From NCBI GenBank assembly GCA_009924095.1, contig RFSG01000014.1, forward strand, positions 1 to 38,672: 38,672 nucleotides of DNA, given 5' to 3'. Shown here piece after piece: positions 9,268 through 19,508 of the stretch. Positions within the stretch are counted from its first letter, which is position 1, and the number at the start of each line of letters is the position of its first letter. The stretch comes from Sphingobacteriia bacterium. Lineage in GTDB: Bacteria; Bacteroidota; Bacteroidia; J057; RFSG01. A program made the position numbers and the translations under genes. Under the pieces are notes generated by a model. The model was not told where the DNA came from. It worked only from the letters and a program-made list of their open reading frames with translations, and searched no databases.

Positions 9268-9630
9268 TTAGAAAACCAATCCTCCTTCACGTGCCCCTTC
9301 GGCAAGTGCTTTAATTCTTCCATGATATTTAAATCCATTACGATCAAATACCACTGCAGATACTCCGCTTGCAGAAGCTATTTCAGCTAATTTTTTACCA
9401 ACTAACTGACTGGCTTCTGTTTTACTTACTTTTTGTTCTCTGATTTCTTTTTTCGCTGAGGAAAAAGAAGCCAAAGTAACTCCGTTATCATCATTTATCA
9501 ATTGAGCGTATATGAAGGAGTTACTTCTAAACACTGACAATCTAGGTCTTTCCGCAGAACCCGTTACCCGCTTACGGATACCAGCTTTAATACGTACTCT
9601 TCGGGAGGCTTTTTTATTTTTATCTGACAT
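9268..9630 (-). CDS. rplR: 50S ribosomal protein L18
   Basis: 120 aa 5S rRNA-binding protein of the central protuberance. Family marks: the basic N-terminus (KKASRRVRIKAGIRKRVTG), RPRLSVFRSNSFIYAQLIND, and the C-terminal VVFDRNGFKYHGRIKALAEG AREGGL region. It lies 5 nt after rplF. Confidence 0.97.
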   Translation of the reverse strand: MSDKNKKASRRVRIKAGIRKRVTGSAERPRLSVFRSNSFIYAQLINDDNGVTLASFSSAKKEIREQKVSKTEASQLVGKKLAEIASASGVSAVVFDRNGFKYHGRIKALAEGAREGGLVF

Positions 9631-9635
9631 ACCGA

Positions 9636-10190
9636 TTATTTTTTACCAGCAGCTTTACCTGCTTTTCTTCTGATTACTTCTCCTACAAATCGAATTCCTT
9701 TTCCTTTATAAGGTTCAGGAGTTCTTAGAGATCTTATTTTTGCAGCCACGTGACCTACCAACTGCTTATCATATCCTGAAAGCGTAATGGTTGGGTTTTT
9801 TCCTTTTACAGTTTCTGTAGCTACTTTAATTTCATTTGGAAGATTTACCACTACCAAGTGAGAAAAACCGAGCGAGAGTTCTAGGTTTTGACCTTTCGCT
9901 TCACACTTGTATCCCACCCCTATCATTTCCATTTTTTTCTCGTAACCTGCAGTTACTCCTTGAACCATATTATGAATTAGGGTTCTATAGAGACCATGCA
10001 AAGCACGATGACGCTTTTGGTCGGTTGGGCGGGTTACCAGAATGGTATTCCCTTCGATAGATACCGAAATATCCGGATCGATAGTTTGGGACAATTGTCC
10101 TTTCGGGCCTTTAACGATAACTGTATGACCATTTATCGCAACATTGGCACCGGTTGGAATTATTACGGGAGCTTTTCCGATCCTTGACAT
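9636..10190 (-). CDS. rplF: 50S ribosomal protein L6
   Basis: 184 aa, two repeated alpha/beta domains. L6 binds near the sarcin-ricin loop and the factor-binding site. Signatures: MSRIGKAPVIIPTGANVAI at the start, VKGPKGQLSQ, GLYRTLIHNMVQGVTAGYEK in the linker region, and LRTPEPYKGKGIRFVGEVIR with RRKAGKAAGKK at the end. It lies 9 nt after rpsH. Confidence 0.98.
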   Translation of the reverse strand: MSRIGKAPVIIPTGANVAINGHTVIVKGPKGQLSQTIDPDISVSIEGNTILVTRPTDQKRHRALHGLYRTLIHNMVQGVTAGYEKKMEMIGVGYKCEAKGQNLELSLGFSHLVVVNLPNEIKVATETVKGKNPTITLSGYDKQLVGHVAAKIRSLRTPEPYKGKGIRFVGEVIRRKAGKAAGKK

Positions 10191-10199
10191 CTTACTTAA

Positions 10200-10598
10200 T
10201 CAATAGACATAACATAAAATTTCACCCCCGATTTTTTGGCTACGGGCTTCCTTATCTGTCATTACTCCTTTTGAAGTGGATAGAATAGCGATCCCCATAC
10301 CGTTTAATACACGGGGCATGGTTTGTACCCCAGAGTATTTACGTAAACCTGGTTTGCTAATTCTAGTTAAGGATTGAATGGCGGGACGCCGGGTAATATT
10401 ATCGTATTTGAGAGCGATTTTAATCACTCCTTGTTTATTTTCGGTATCCTCAAATTTAAAATTGCGGATATAGCCTTTGTCAAACAACACCTGAGTCATT
10501 CCTTTTTTAAGATTTGACGCTGGTATTTCGACGAATTTGTGGTTGGCTTTAATTGCGTTCCTAATTCGGGTCAGGAAATCTGCTACGGTATCAGTCAT
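10200..10598 (-). CDS. rpsH: 30S ribosomal protein S8
   Basis: 132 aa primary 16S rRNA-binding protein. In E. coli it also represses the spc operon by binding near rplE; no comparable site was looked for in detail here. Key segments: TDTVADFLTRIRNAIKANH at the N-terminus, and VLNGMGIAILSTSKGVMTDK EARSQKIGGEILCYVY at the end, the latter being the RNA-contacting C-terminal domain. It lies 10 nt after rpsN. Confidence 0.98.
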   Translation of the reverse strand: MTDTVADFLTRIRNAIKANHKFVEIPASNLKKGMTQVLFDKGYIRNFKFEDTENKQGVIKIALKYDNITRRPAIQSLTRISKPGLRKYSGVQTMPRVLNGMGIAILSTSKGVMTDKEARSQKIGGEILCYVY

Positions 10599-10608
10599 AA
10601 TAATTTTC

Positions 10609-10878
10609 TTACCAGGAGGCTTTTGTTACACCAGGAATACGACCTGCCAGTGCAAGTTCGCGGAATTTGATTCGTGAAAGGCCAAATTGACGCAAATATG
10701 CTCTTGGTCTTCCTGTAAGTTTACAGCGATTTCTTAACCGTACTGGGGAAGAATTCTTTGGCAGTAAAGATAAAGCTGCATAATCCCCAGCTTCTTTTAA
10801 GGCTTTTCTTTTTTCAGCATACTTGAGAACCATTGCTTCTCTTTTTTGCTGCCTTGCAATAATTGATTTTTTTGCCAT
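10609..10878 (-). CDS. rpsN: 30S ribosomal protein S14 (zinc-free long type)
   Basis: 89 aa from ATG at 10878 ([19 protein letters not shown]). The frame extends 11 codons further upstream (to 10911), but that would overlap rplE by 32 nt and adds residues not found in S14, so the internal ATG is chosen. S14 is in the head of the small subunit. This is the long form without the CxxC pairs: the only Cys is in [20 protein letters not shown]. The ending [15 protein letters not shown] is canonical. Confidence 0.97.
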   Translation of the reverse strand: MAKKSIIARQQKREAMVLKYAEKRKALKEAGDYAALSLLPKNSSPVRLRNRCKLTGRPRAYLRQFGLSRIKFRELALAGRIPGVTKASW

Positions 10879-10879
10879 A

Positions 10880-11437
10880 TTAGTTTTTTCCTCCTTTAAA
10901 TGGCATTCCAAACGCTTTTAGTAAGGCAAATGCTTCTTCATCGGTTTTAGCGGTGGTTACGAAGGTTATATCCATCCCAGCGATCTTATTGATTTTATCA
11001 ACATCAATTTCAGGGAAGATGATTTGTTCTTTAACTCCCATGGTATAGTTACCTCTACCATCGAATCCTTTAGCCGGTACGCCGCGGAAGTCACGAACGC
11101 GGGGTAATGCAACACTAATCAAGCGGTCGAGGAATTCATACATTCTTTCGCTGCGCAAGGTTACTCTACAACCAATAGGAACTCCCATTCTGAGTTTAAA
11201 ATTGGAGATATCCTTTTTTGATTTTGTGACCACTGGTTTTTGACCACTAATCAGTGAAAATTCTTGAACGGCGTATTCAATTTGTTTTTTATCGGAAACA
11301 GCCTCTCCTACTCCTCTGGACAAACAGATTTTTTGGAGTCTAGGCACTTCCATAACATTTTCATAGCGGAACTGTTTCATCAGATCTTGGATGATACGTT
11401 CTTTGTATTCTTTTTCGAGTCGAACTTGATAAGGCAT
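10880..11437 (-). CDS. rplE: 50S ribosomal protein L5
   Basis: 185 aa protein of the central protuberance that binds 5S rRNA and contacts P-site tRNA. Typical segments: the N-terminal [22 protein letters not shown], then [39 protein letters not shown], and [22 protein letters not shown]. The end ([20 protein letters not shown]) is normal. It lies 1 nt before the rpsN ATG. Confidence 0.98.
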   Translation of the reverse strand: MPYQVRLEKEYKERIIQDLMKQFRYENVMEVPRLQKICLSRGVGEAVSDKKQIEYAVQEFSLISGQKPVVTKSKKDISNFKLRMGVPIGCRVTLRSERMYEFLDRLISVALPRVRDFRGVPAKGFDGRGNYTMGVKEQIIFPEIDVDKINKIAGMDITFVTTAKTDEEAFALLKAFGMPFKGGKN

Positions 11438-11448
11438 AGTTATTCTGA

Positions 11449-11790
11449 TTATTTTATGACCTGACCGCTGGCTTTTGCAACACGCACCCAGCGACCGCTT
11501 TCATCACGTTGGCGACCTATCCGGGTAGTTTTACCACTTTTAGGATCTAACAACATCAGATTTGAAACATGGATTGGAGCTTCTTGGCGGATGATTCCGC
11601 CGTTTGGATTTTGTTGAGTCGGTTTTGAATGTTTGCTCATCATATTGATGCCTTCTACAACTGCTCTTTGTTTATCTACAATAACTCTAAGCACACGACC
11701 TTCTTTTCCCCGGCTATCTCCGGAGATTACGCGCACCATATCTCCTTTCCGGATATGAAGCTTGGGTATGGTATTTATCTTTCTAGACAT
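11449..11790 (-). CDS. rplX: 50S ribosomal protein L24
   Basis: 113 aa assembly initiator of the large subunit, near the exit tunnel. The KOW motif is seen at about residues 15-45 ([24 protein letters not shown]). Also [23 protein letters not shown] and a C-terminus carrying [20 protein letters not shown]. It follows rplN by 12 nt and precedes rplE by 11 nt. Confidence 0.97.
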   Translation of the reverse strand: MSRKINTIPKLHIRKGDMVRVISGDSRGKEGRVLRVIVDKQRAVVEGINMMSKHSKPTQQNPNGGIIRQEAPIHVSNLMLLDPKSGKTTRIGRQRDESGRWVRVAKASGQVIK

Positions 11791-11802
11791 GGGGATGCAA
11801 AA

Positions 11803-12171
11803 TTACAGAACTTCTGGCGCAAGTGAAACAATTTTCATAAACTGTTTTTCACGAAGTTCCCGAGCTACGGGACCAAATATACGTGTACCTCTAGGTTCAT
11901 CGGAATTATTGATGATAACAGCAGCGTTTTCATCGAACCGTATGTAGGAACCATCTTTTCTTTTGATTTCTTTTCGGGTACGTACAATCACGGCTTTCAC
12001 CACATCTCCTTTTTTCACATTACCACTTGGTATGGCTGATTTTACAGAACAAATAATTTTATCTCCAACGGAGGCATATCTTCTTTTTGTTCCACCCAAT
12101 ACACGAATGCAGAGAAGCTCTTTAGCTCCACTATTATCTGCAACATTCAAACGGCTTTCCTGCTGTATCAT
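11803..12171 (-). CDS. rplN: 50S ribosomal protein L14
   Basis: 122 aa, the exact family length. L14 lies at the subunit interface and takes part in bridge B5/B8 with 16S rRNA. Signatures: [20 protein letters not shown] at the start, the basic [25 protein letters not shown] segment, and the ending [12 protein letters not shown]. It lies 3 nt after rpsQ. Confidence 0.98.
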   Translation of the reverse strand: MIQQESRLNVADNSGAKELLCIRVLGGTKRRYASVGDKIICSVKSAIPSGNVKKGDVVKAVIVRTRKEIKRKDGSYIRFDENAAVIINNSDEPRGTRIFGPVARELREKQFMKIVSLAPEVL

Positions 12172-12174
12172 AAC

Positions 12175-12459
12175 TTACTTAGCTTTTTCGATGATTTCCA
12201 CTAATCTCCACCGTTTCAATTTACTCAAGGGCCGACTTTCCATGATACGCACGGTATCACCAATTCCAGCGATTTCACTTTCATCGTGTGCCATGAAACG
12301 AGTAGACTTTTTAATAAACTTCCCATAAATAGGGTGTTTTACTTTTCTTTCCACCAATACCACGATAGATTTTTGCATTTTATCGCTAACTACACGACCA
12401 ATCCGCTCCTTGCGCAGATTACGTTTCACTTCAACGATTGTTTCTGTTTCCGTACTCAT
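12175..12459 (-). CDS. rpsQ: 30S ribosomal protein S17
   Basis: 94 aa OB-fold protein that binds helices 7 and 11 of 16S rRNA early in assembly. Recognisable: [32 protein letters not shown], and [20 protein letters not shown] toward the end. A slightly extended N-terminus ([15 protein letters not shown]) is usual for the phylum. It lies 3 nt after rpmC and 3 nt before rplN. Confidence 0.97.
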   Translation of the reverse strand: MSTETETIVEVKRNLRKERIGRVVSDKMQKSIVVLVERKVKHPIYGKFIKKSTRFMAHDESEIAGIGDTVRIMESRPLSKLKRWRLVEIIEKAK

Positions 12460-12462
12460 ATA

Positions 12463-12666
12463 TTAAAGTGAGGGCTGATTAATAGTTCTTTCTTGGAGAA
12501 TGGTTTTAAGACGAGCAATATTTTTGCGTGCCTTCCGAATTTTCAATGGATTCTCCACTGCAGAAATTGCATGGTTGAATCTTATTTTGTTCATCATTTC
12601 CTCTTCTTCCCGAATACGGATAATGATTTCCTCATTATTTAGTTCTCTGATCTCTTTACTTTTCAT
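12463..12666 (-). CDS. rpmC: 50S ribosomal protein L29
   Basis: 67 aa, two-helix hairpin protein at the exit tunnel, one of the docking sites for trigger factor and SRP. Pattern: [23 protein letters not shown] followed by [20 protein letters not shown]. The ATG overlaps the rplP stop by 4 nt, which suggests coupling. Confidence 0.96.
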   Translation of the reverse strand: MKSKEIRELNNEEIIIRIREEEEMMNKIRFNHAISAVENPLKIRKARKNIARLKTILQERTINQPSL

Positions 12667-13088
12667 ACCTCATCCTGATAATCTCTGCGGGTAATAAATT
12701 TAGTTTTGATGGGCAACTTTTGAGCAGCCAAGCGCATTGCTTCTTTAGCTGTTTCTTCGCTAACCCCTTCACATTCGAAAATAATACGACCGGGTTTAAC
12801 GACTGCTACCCAATACTCAGGTGCTCCTTTACCCTTACCCATCCTTACTTCGGCTGGTTTTTTTGTTACAGGTTTGTCGGGGAATATCCGAATCCAAACC
12901 TGTCCTTCTCTTTTCATAAAGCGTGTTACTGCAATACGAGCTGCCTCAATTTGACGGCTGGTAATCCAACATTGCTCCAATGATTTGATTGCAAATGAAC
13001 CGAAAGCCAAGGAAGATCCTCGTTTGGCATTTCCTTTCATTTTGCCTTTTTGATGTCTGCGAAATTTGGTCCGCTTAGGTAATAACAT
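12663..13088 (-). CDS. rplP: 50S ribosomal protein L16
   Basis: 141 aa. L16 lines the A-site tRNA corridor and helps organise the large subunit. Signatures: [19 protein letters not shown] at the start, [24 protein letters not shown], the [22 protein letters not shown] loop, and the ending [18 protein letters not shown]. It follows rpsC by 20 nt and overlaps rpmC by 4 nt. Confidence 0.98.
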   Translation of the reverse strand: MLLPKRTKFRRHQKGKMKGNAKRGSSLAFGSFAIKSLEQCWITSRQIEAARIAVTRFMKREGQVWIRIFPDKPVTKKPAEVRMGKGKGAPEYWVAVVKPGRIIFECEGVSEETAKEAMRLAAQKLPIKTKFITRRDYQDEV

Positions 13089-13108
13089 GATCCTCCAGCT
13101 TAATTATC

Positions 13109-13894
13109 TTATCCTTTTCTTTCACCTCTATCCCGGTCTCTGCGGTTTCCACCGCCCCCACCACGATTATCCCGATTTCCACCGCCACCACCACTTGGAC
13201 GACGACCTGAATCCTGTCCTCCTGCACTTCTTGCACCTCCGGTAGCTACCTGAGCATGCAAATCTACTTTACCATATTTCTCTTCTTTAAAGATCCATAC
13301 TTTTACCCCTACTACTCCATAAATGGTATGTGCTTCAGATAATGCATAATCAACATCAGCTCTTAAGGTATGCAATGGTACTCTTCCTTCTTTATATTGT
13401 TCAGTTCTTGCCATCTCAGCACCACCCAAACGACCTGAACACATTACCTTAATACCTTCGGCACCCATTCTCATCGTTGCTGCAATAGTTGATTTCATTG
13501 CACGGCGGAAAGAAATACGACCTTCCAACTGTTGTGCAATATTATCTGCCACCAACTTAGCTTCTAATTCTGGACGCTTAATTTCATGGATATTAATTTG
13601 GATATCCTTTTTGGTGATTTTCTTAATCTCTTCCTTAAGTTTATCCACTTCTTGACCACCCCGTCCGATTACAATTCCTGGACGTGATGTGTGGATGGTA
13701 ATTGTAATACGTTTTAAGGTACGTTCAATAGCTACTTTAGCAATTCCTCCTTTAGGAATACGAGCATGTAGATAGGATCTGATTTTTTCATCTTCAATTA
13801 GTTTTTCGGAATAATCTTTTCCTCCATACCAATTTGAATCCCATCCCCGCACGATTCCCAAGCGTAACCCTATTGGATTTGTTTTCTGTCCCAA
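13109..13894 (-). CDS. rpsC: 30S ribosomal protein S3 with Gly/Arg-rich tail
   Basis: 261 aa protein at the mRNA entry channel with helicase-like function. The KH domain has its GRGG loop at 77-80 ([16 protein letters not shown]). The C-terminal domain carries [33 protein letters not shown] and ends its core near [17 protein letters not shown]. After residue about 215 comes an extension of some 45 residues rich in Gly, Arg, Asn and Asp ([29 protein letters not shown]), longer than in E. coli S3 (233 aa) and similar in character to the RG-rich tail of the DEAD-box helicase at 35480. Lies 20 nt before rplP. Confidence 0.97.
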   Translation of the reverse strand: MGQKTNPIGLRLGIVRGWDSNWYGGKDYSEKLIEDEKIRSYLHARIPKGGIAKVAIERTLKRITITIHTSRPGIVIGRGGQEVDKLKEEIKKITKKDIQINIHEIKRPELEAKLVADNIAQQLEGRISFRRAMKSTIAATMRMGAEGIKVMCSGRLGGAEMARTEQYKEGRVPLHTLRADVDYALSEAHTIYGVVGVKVWIFKEEKYGKVDLHAQVATGGARSAGGQDSGRRPSGGGGGNRDNRGGGGGNRRDRDRGERKG

Positions 13895-13905
13895 GGTGTT
13901 ATTAA

Positions 13906-14373
13906 TTAATCGTTAATAGTACTTTTTATATCAAGGCGAACAAACACATGGTTTGAACGTTTCCGAATTCTATAGCCACGACCTTGTGGTGCGGGGCGCA
14001 TTCTTTTTAATTGTCTTGCCTCATCCACATGAATTTCTTTCACAAACAATAAACTTTCGTCTTGTTGATTATCTTGATTTTTTTCCTTCCAACTAGCGAC
14101 AGCAGAAAGGATTAATTTAGATAAAGGGGTAGCGCCTACTCTTGGGTTAAATTTCAAAATTGCAAGCGCTTTGTCGATTCCTACCCCACGGATAAGATCA
14201 GCTACCATTCTCATTTTTCTTGGAGAGGTAGGAAAATTCATCAAAGAGGCATGGTAACTAGTAGTTCTAGCCTCTTTGAGCATTTCTGCCATATGGCGTT
14301 TACGCTTAGGAGCTTTTTCTACTCCTTGAGCTATTTTTTCTTTACGGGTTAGTTTTTTAACTGGAGCTTCCAT
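13906..14373 (-). CDS. rplV: 50S ribosomal protein L22
   Basis: 155 aa. L22 lines the exit tunnel with a long beta-hairpin. The core starts near residue 38 ([20 protein letters not shown]) and includes [37 protein letters not shown], the hairpin tip that protrudes into the tunnel. The protein is longer than E. coli L22 (110 aa) because of about 37 basic N-terminal residues. A second ATG at codon 28 (position 14292) would give a length closer to the family, but the first ATG lies only 2 nt after the rpsS stop, which fits the tight packing here; I keep it with some doubt about the start. Confidence 0.95.
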   Translation of the reverse strand: MEAPVKKLTRKEKIAQGVEKAPKRKRHMAEMLKEARTTSYHASLMNFPTSPRKMRMVADLIRGVGIDKALAILKFNPRVGATPLSKLILSAVASWKEKNQDNQQDESLLFVKEIHVDEARQLKRMRPAPQGRGYRIRKRSNHVFVRLDIKSTIND

Positions 14374-14375
14374 CC

Positions 14376-14642
14376 TTATTTCTTGTTACCGGAGTGTCCT
14401 TTAAAATTACGAGTCGGGGAGAATTCTCCGAATTTGTGGCCTACCATATTCTCAGTTACATACACTGGAATAAACTTGTTACCATTATGAATAGCAACTG
14501 TATGACCGACATAGTCAGGCGAAATCATTGAGCGACGTGCCCAGGATTTAAACACCTTTTTTTCATTTTTGGCATTCATTGCCATCAATTTCTTATCCAA
14601 CTTAGGATCAATAAAGGGACCCTTTTTAAGTGACCTAGCCAT
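14376..14642 (-). CDS. rpsS: 30S ribosomal protein S19
   Basis: 88 aa head protein forming a complex with S13 near the A-site finger. Signatures: [19 protein letters not shown] at the start, [22 protein letters not shown], and [21 protein letters not shown] at the end. It lies 5 nt after rplB and 2 nt before rplV. Confidence 0.98.
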   Translation of the reverse strand: MARSLKKGPFIDPKLDKKLMAMNAKNEKKVFKSWARRSMISPDYVGHTVAIHNGNKFIPVYVTENMVGHKFGEFSPTRNFKGHSGNKK

Positions 14643-14647
14643 ATTAT

Positions 14648-15475
14648 TTATTGAGCGTTAGCTCTGCGTATGATTAAACGGTTTGATAATTTTTTTGGAC
14701 TTCTTGTTTTGTATCCTTTTGCTGGAATACCTTTTCTAGAACGAGGATGTCCTCCTGATGCACGTCCTTCACCACCTCCCATTGGGTGATCGACTGGATT
14801 CATTGCCACTGACCTTGTTCTTGGGCGAATACCTAACCATCTGCTACGCCCAGCTTTACCGCTAACCACATTCATGTGATCCATATTCCCAATGGCTCCT
14901 ACGGTTGCCATGCAAGTACCGAGGATTTGACGTGTTTCTCCGGATGGCAATTTTACAACAGCATACTTCCCATCTTTCGCGGTAAGTTGGGCATAAGTAC
15001 CTGCACTTCTTGCGATAGCCCCGCCACGACCTGGATGTAATTCAATATTATGAATGATAGTTCCTAAAGGAATATTTTTCAATGCTAAGGCATTTCCGAT
15101 AGTAGGTTCTATTCCTTCACCTGACAATAATATTTGTCCAACCTTTAATTTATCCGGAGCAAGGATGTATCTTTTTTCTCCGTCTGCATAATGCAACAAG
15201 GCAATTCTTGCGGTACGATTCGGGTCATATTCAACTGAAAAAACAGTCGCCGGAACATTATGTTTGTCGCGTTTAAAATCAATAATTCTGTATCTTCTTT
15301 TATGACCACCACCTGTATAACGCATGGTCATTTTACCAGAATTATCTCTCCCTCCGGATTTTTTATTAACCGTTGTTAAGGATTTTTCAGGTTCTCTGCG
15401 GGTAACTTCCGAAAAGTCTAATACCAGCTTAAAGCGGGTACCTGGCGTAATCGGTCTAAATTTCTTCATTCCCAT
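14648..15475 (-). CDS. rplB: 50S ribosomal protein L2
   Basis: 275 aa, one of the most conserved ribosomal proteins, needed for subunit association and peptidyl-transferase assembly. Recognisable: [18 protein letters not shown], the [20 protein letters not shown] segment, [20 protein letters not shown], and the C-terminal [20 protein letters not shown] with the conserved His. Two in-frame ATGs are 6 nt apart (MGM); either could be the start. It follows rplW by 14 nt. Confidence 0.98.
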   Translation of the reverse strand: MGMKKFRPITPGTRFKLVLDFSEVTRREPEKSLTTVNKKSGGRDNSGKMTMRYTGGGHKRRYRIIDFKRDKHNVPATVFSVEYDPNRTARIALLHYADGEKRYILAPDKLKVGQILLSGEGIEPTIGNALALKNIPLGTIIHNIELHPGRGGAIARSAGTYAQLTAKDGKYAVVKLPSGETRQILGTCMATVGAIGNMDHMNVVSGKAGRSRWLGIRPRTRSVAMNPVDHPMGGGEGRASGGHPRSRKGIPAKGYKTRSPKKLSNRLIIRRANAQ

Positions 15476-15489
15476 AACTAACGTTCGGC

Positions 15490-15783
15490 TTAGATATTTT
15501 TATAAAAGTCTATTTCCTGGCCTTCAGATAACGTTACAATCGCTTTTTTATAATTAGGGGACTGACCCGTAATATAACGTGCTTTTGTAGAACGATTTCT
15601 TTTTTTGCCATATACAATCAAGGTACTGATACCTTCAACTGTAACGCCATACATTTTTTCAATTTCCTTACGAATTTGAATTTTATTGGCATTTTTATCT
15701 ACCACAAACCCATACTGTTTGTTTTTTAGATCCGCCTTGGACGTCATTTTTTCAGTGACGATAGGATGCTTAAGAATGCTCAT
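15490..15783 (-). CDS. rplW: 50S ribosomal protein L23
   Basis: 97 aa protein at the tunnel exit and main docking site of trigger factor and SRP. The start [16 protein letters not shown], the [29 protein letters not shown] segment and the truncated tip loop ([28 protein letters not shown]) are typical of bacterial L23. It lies 2 nt after rplD. Confidence 0.97.
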   Translation of the reverse strand: MSILKHPIVTEKMTSKADLKNKQYGFVVDKNANKIQIRKEIEKMYGVTVEGISTLIVYGKKRNRSTKARYITGQSPNYKKAIVTLSEGQEIDFYKNI

Positions 15784-15785
15784 GA

Positions 15786-16418
15786 TCAGTTTTTATCTAA
15801 GCTTGAGTGAATAACAGCAACTGAATCTTTTACAATCAAGATTGTTTCTGCATTAATTACATCGTAAGTATTCAAGTCAGAAGCATTCATAATATTGGTT
15901 TTGGGAAGGTTTCTTCCAGACAAATAAACATTATGATTTTCAGCAGGGATTAATACGAGTACCTTTTTGTTATTTAACTGTAGCCGGTCTAAAACTCCAA
16001 CAAAATCTTTTGTTCTAGGATTTTCAAAAACCAATTGGTCAATTATTTTGATATTATTTTCAGAGGCCTTAATACTCAACGCGCTGCGACGAGCTAACAA
16101 ACGAAGTTTTTGATTCAATTTAAAACCATAAGAACGTGGTCTTGGACCGAATACTCTACCTCCATGTCGCCACAAGGGTGAACGTTTATGCCCTGCTCGC
16201 GCGCCTCCAGTTCCTTTTTGGCGGAATGGTTTTTTCGTACTCCCGCTAACCTCTCCTCTTTCTTTTGCCTTATGTGTTCCTTGACGGGCATTTGCCATTA
16301 TCAATCTAACATCCTGATAGATTGCATGTTGACTTGGTTCAATTGCAAAAACCTTATCAGAAAGTTCAATTTTCTCCCCTGTATCTTGTCCTTGCGTATT
16401 AAATACTGCTATTTCCAT
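15786..16418 (-). CDS. rplD: 50S ribosomal protein L4
   Basis: 210 aa from ATG at 16418 (MEIAVFNTQGQDTGEKIEL). A longer frame starts at 16454 but would overlap rplC by 35 nt and adds 12 non-family residues. L4 reaches into the exit tunnel with its long loop, seen as GTHKAKERGEVSGSTKKPFR QKGTGGARAGHKRSPLWRHG GR. The C-terminal domain begins near NNIKIIDQLVF. In E. coli L4 also autoregulates the S10 operon; I see no evidence either way here. It lies 1 nt after the rplC stop. Confidence 0.97.
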   Translation of the reverse strand: MEIAVFNTQGQDTGEKIELSDKVFAIEPSQHAIYQDVRLIMANARQGTHKAKERGEVSGSTKKPFRQKGTGGARAGHKRSPLWRHGGRVFGPRPRSYGFKLNQKLRLLARRSALSIKASENNIKIIDQLVFENPRTKDFVGVLDRLQLNNKKVLVLIPAENHNVYLSGRNLPKTNIMNASDLNTYDVINAETILIVKDSVAVIHSSLDKN

Positions 16419-16419
16419 T

Positions 16420-17037
16420 TTATTTTTCGATAAAAACGAATGAGCCTTTAGCACCCGGAACAGCGCCAGAGATAATTAATAGATTTTTTTCAGGAATCAC
16501 CTTTAAAATTTGAAGATTCGTGATTTTTACTCTATCATTTCCGGTTCTACCGCCCAATCGTTTGCCTTTAAATACTCTTGATGGATAAGAGGATGCTCCC
16601 ATAGAACCTGGTGCACGTAAGCGATTATGCTGACCATGCGTTTGTCCTCCTACTCCGGCAAATCCATGTCTTTTTACAACTCCCTGAAATCCTTTTCCCT
16701 TGGTTGTTCCAATCACATCTACGAATTCACCTTCTGTAAATAATGATACATTCACTTCTGCACCCAAACTAAGGTTACCTTCGAATGAATCAAATTCCGC
16801 TACTTTTTGCTTAGGCGTAACACCTGCTTTTTTGAAATGACCAATTAAAGGAGCAGGAGTATTTTTTTCCTTCTTATCCCCATAAGCTAATTGAATCGCA
16901 TCATAGCCATCTGTTGCCTGTGTTTTTACTTGTGTAACTACACAAGGTCCAGCTTCTACAAGTGTACAGGCCACCAAACGGCGGTCTTCTGTAAAGACAC
17001 TTGTCATCCCCAATTTTTTACCTATTAATCCTGCCAT
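16420..17037 (-). CDS. rplC: 50S ribosomal protein L3
   Basis: 205 aa from ATG at 17037 ([20 protein letters not shown]); the frame runs 9 codons further to 17064, which would overlap rpsJ. L3 is an early assembly protein whose loop approaches the peptidyl-transferase centre. Signatures: [57 protein letters not shown], with the Gln in GGQTHGQ being the site methylated by PrmB in some bacteria. It follows rpsJ by 23 nt. Confidence 0.97.
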   Translation of the reverse strand: MAGLIGKKLGMTSVFTEDRRLVACTLVEAGPCVVTQVKTQATDGYDAIQLAYGDKKEKNTPAPLIGHFKKAGVTPKQKVAEFDSFEGNLSLGAEVNVSLFTEGEFVDVIGTTKGKGFQGVVKRHGFAGVGGQTHGQHNRLRAPGSMGASSYPSRVFKGKRLGGRTGNDRVKITNLQILKVIPEKNLLIISGAVPGAKGSFVFIEK

Positions 17038-17060
17038 TTTATGAAATGCTATGTTTAGGG

Positions 17061-17366
17061 TCAAACTTTAATTTCCACGTCCACTCCACTAGGAAGTTCT
17101 AGCTTCATTAAAGCATCCACGGTTTTACTTGAACTGCTGAATATATCAATGAGGCGCTTGTAAGAACATACCTGAAACTGTTCACGTGATTCTTTATTTA
17201 CGTGTGGTGAACGATTTACAGTAATGATATTCTTACGGGTTGGTAAGGGGATCGGACCACTTACTACTGCACCAGTTGACTTAACGGTACGAACAATTTT
17301 TTCAGCAGACTTATCTACCAAAGTATGATCGTATGATTTAAGCTTAATGCGAATTTTATTATTCAT
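17061..17366 (-). CDS. rpsJ: 30S ribosomal protein S10
   Basis: 101 aa. In the ribosome S10 sits in the small-subunit head; free S10 (NusE) also pairs with NusB in antitermination of rRNA operons. Segments: [39 protein letters not shown], and the tip-loop [23 protein letters not shown], ending [11 protein letters not shown]. First gene of the S10 block, 12 nt after fusA, with no tuf between them. Confidence 0.98.
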   Translation of the reverse strand: MNNKIRIKLKSYDHTLVDKSAEKIVRTVKSTGAVVSGPIPLPTRKNIITVNRSPHVNKESREQFQVCSYKRLIDIFSSSSKTVDALMKLELPSGVDVEIKV

Positions 17367-17378
17367 AATATAAAGAAC

Positions 17379-19490
17379 TTAAGCTTTAACACCTTTTGAT
17401 TTAGCTACCACTTCTTCTTGAACATTACGAGGAGTGGGCTCGTATTTGGAAAACTCCATTGTTGAACTTGCTCTTCCGGAACTTAACGTTCTAAGTTGAG
17501 TTACATATCCAAACATTTCAGACAAAGGAACAAGAGCATTCACTACTTGATCTTTTCCTCTGGAGGTCATTCCCTGAATCAATCCTCTACGACGATTTAA
17601 ATCTCCTACCACAGATCCCATATATTCTTCTGGGGTAACCACTTCTACTTTCATGATAGGCTCCAGAATAATAGGAGTTGCTTTAGAAGCTGCTTCTCTG
17701 AAGGCGTATCTTCCGGCTAATTCAAAAGACAAAGCATCAGAATCCACATCATGGTAAGAACCGTCATACAATCTAACTTTTAAATCCAGCAATGGGAAAC
17801 CCGCTAATGGACCTTCTGACAATGCATTTTTAATTCCTTTTTCTACCGGGGCAATAAATTCTTTCGGAATTGCTCCCCCTTTGATTTCATTGATAAATTC
17901 AAAACCTTTTCCTGCTTCATTAGGAATAAACTCAACTTGAATATCGGCAAACTTACCGCGACCCCCAGTTTGTTTCTTGTACACTTCTCTATGGGTAACA
18001 TTGGAGGTAATTGCCTCCCGATAAGCAACCTGAGGTTGACCTTCGTTTACTTCCACTTTAAATTCCCGACGCATACGATCCACCAAAATTTCAAGGTGAA
18101 GTTCACCCATTCCTGAAATTATCGTTTGCCCAGATTCTTCATCTGTTTTAACTCGGAAAGTTGGATCCTCCTCAGATAATTTAGATAATGCATTGGATAA
18201 CTTATCGGCATCCGCTTGCGTTTTGGGTTCAACTGCTAATTCAATTACCGGCTCAGGGAAGGACATAGATTCCAAAACAATCGGATGATCAATATCACAA
18301 AGGGTATCCCCGGTACGAATATTTTTAAATCCAACGGCAGCCGCAATATCTCCAACTTCAACTCTTTCAATTTGATTTTGTTTGTTGGCATGCATTTGCA
18401 TCAAACGACTAATCCGTTCTTTGTCCCCTGTTCTGGTATTTAAAACATAGGATCCTCCTTCTAACTGACCTGCATATACCCGGAAAAATGCCAGACGACC
18501 TACATAAGGATCGGTCATGATTTTAAATGCCAAAGCAGTAAAGGGTTCTTTTGTAGAAACTTCTCTTTTAAGCGTTTCTCCAGTTTGAGGATGTAACCCT
18601 TCAATTCCAGGAACATCTAAAGGAGTAGGGAGATAAGAAATTACCGCATCTAACATGGTTTGAACCCCTTTGTTTTTAAAGGCTGAACCACATAATACTG
18701 GGGTAATCGTCATGTCGATGGTAGCTTTGCGAATAGCTGCCATAATTTCATCTCTTTGAATAGAATCTGGATCCACAAAGAATTTCTCCATCAAGGCATC
18801 ATCATAAGAAGCCACAGATTCAATCAATTTGCCTCTCCACTCTTGAACATCTGCTTTTAACTCTTCTGGAATCGGAATTTCACTGAAAGTCATTCCTTGA
18901 TCTTCGGTATTCCAAACGATCGCTTTATTTTCAATAAGATCTACTACACCTTTGAAGGTTTCTTCTGCCCCAATGGGTACTTGAAGTGGTACGGGATTTC
19001 CGTTTAATCTTTCCTGAATTTGTTTTACCACGTTAAAGAAATCAGCTCCTGCCCTATCCATTTTGTTAACGAAGGCAATACGTGGAACGTGATATTTAGT
19101 AGCCTGACGCCAAACGGTTTCAGACTGCGGTTCTACTCCACCCACTGCACAAAACAAAGCCACAGCACCATCCAATACCCGAAGCGAACGTTCTACCTCT
19201 ACGGTAAAATCCACGTGACCTGGGGTATCAATCAGGTTGATTTTGTAAAATTCCTGATCAAATAAATATTTCCAGAAGGTAGTAGTTGCAGCAGAGGTAA
19301 TGGTAATCCCTCTTTCTTGCTCCTGCTCCATCCAATCCATGGTAGCCGCTCCTTCGTGTACTTCACCAATTTTGTGAACTACACCCGTATAATACAAAAT
19401 GCGCTCTGAGGTAGTTGTTTTACCCGCGTCAATATGGGCCATGATGCCTATATTTCTGGTGTGTGCGAGGTCAATTTTACGAATGGCCAT
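17379..19490 (-). CDS. fusA: Elongation factor G
   Basis: 703 aa translocase GTPase. G-domain motifs: G1 AHIDAGKTT at 18-26, G2 RGITI at 60-64, G3 DTPGH at 88-92, G4 NKMD at 142-145. Domain II follows about residue 300 and domain IV contains the conserved GRGKFADIQ and the translocation loop; the C-terminal [20 protein letters not shown] is domain V. Length matches canonical EF-G and all motifs are intact, so this is the main elongation paralogue rather than EF-G2. Located in the str block between rpsG (18-nt gap) and rpsJ. Confidence 0.98.
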   Translation of the reverse strand: MAIRKIDLAHTRNIGIMAHIDAGKTTTSERILYYTGVVHKIGEVHEGAATMDWMEQEQERGITITSAATTTFWKYLFDQEFYKINLIDTPGHVDFTVEVERSLRVLDGAVALFCAVGGVEPQSETVWRQATKYHVPRIAFVNKMDRAGADFFNVVKQIQERLNGNPVPLQVPIGAEETFKGVVDLIENKAIVWNTEDQGMTFSEIPIPEELKADVQEWRGKLIESVASYDDALMEKFFVDPDSIQRDEIMAAIRKATIDMTITPVLCGSAFKNKGVQTMLDAVISYLPTPLDVPGIEGLHPQTGETLKREVSTKEPFTALAFKIMTDPYVGRLAFFRVYAGQLEGGSYVLNTRTGDKERISRLMQMHANKQNQIERVEVGDIAAAVGFKNIRTGDTLCDIDHPIVLESMSFPEPVIELAVEPKTQADADKLSNALSKLSEEDPTFRVKTDEESGQTIISGMGELHLEILVDRMRREFKVEVNEGQPQVAYREAITSNVTHREVYKKQTGGRGKFADIQVEFIPNEAGKGFEFINEIKGGAIPKEFIAPVEKGIKNALSEGPLAGFPLLDLKVRLYDGSYHDVDSDALSFELAGRYAFREAASKATPIILEPIMKVEVVTPEEYMGSVVGDLNRRRGLIQGMTSRGKDQVVNALVPLSEMFGYVTQLRTLSSGRASSTMEFSKYEPTPRNVQEEVVAKSKGVKA

Positions 19491-19508
19491 GAGGAGGATG
19501 AATGCTTA

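Noticed and set aside
17367..17378. Missing tuf gene between fusA and rpsJ as a deletion
   Set aside because: In Bacteroidota tuf is commonly located elsewhere; the 12-nt gap and intact flanking genes give no sign of a loss event here.
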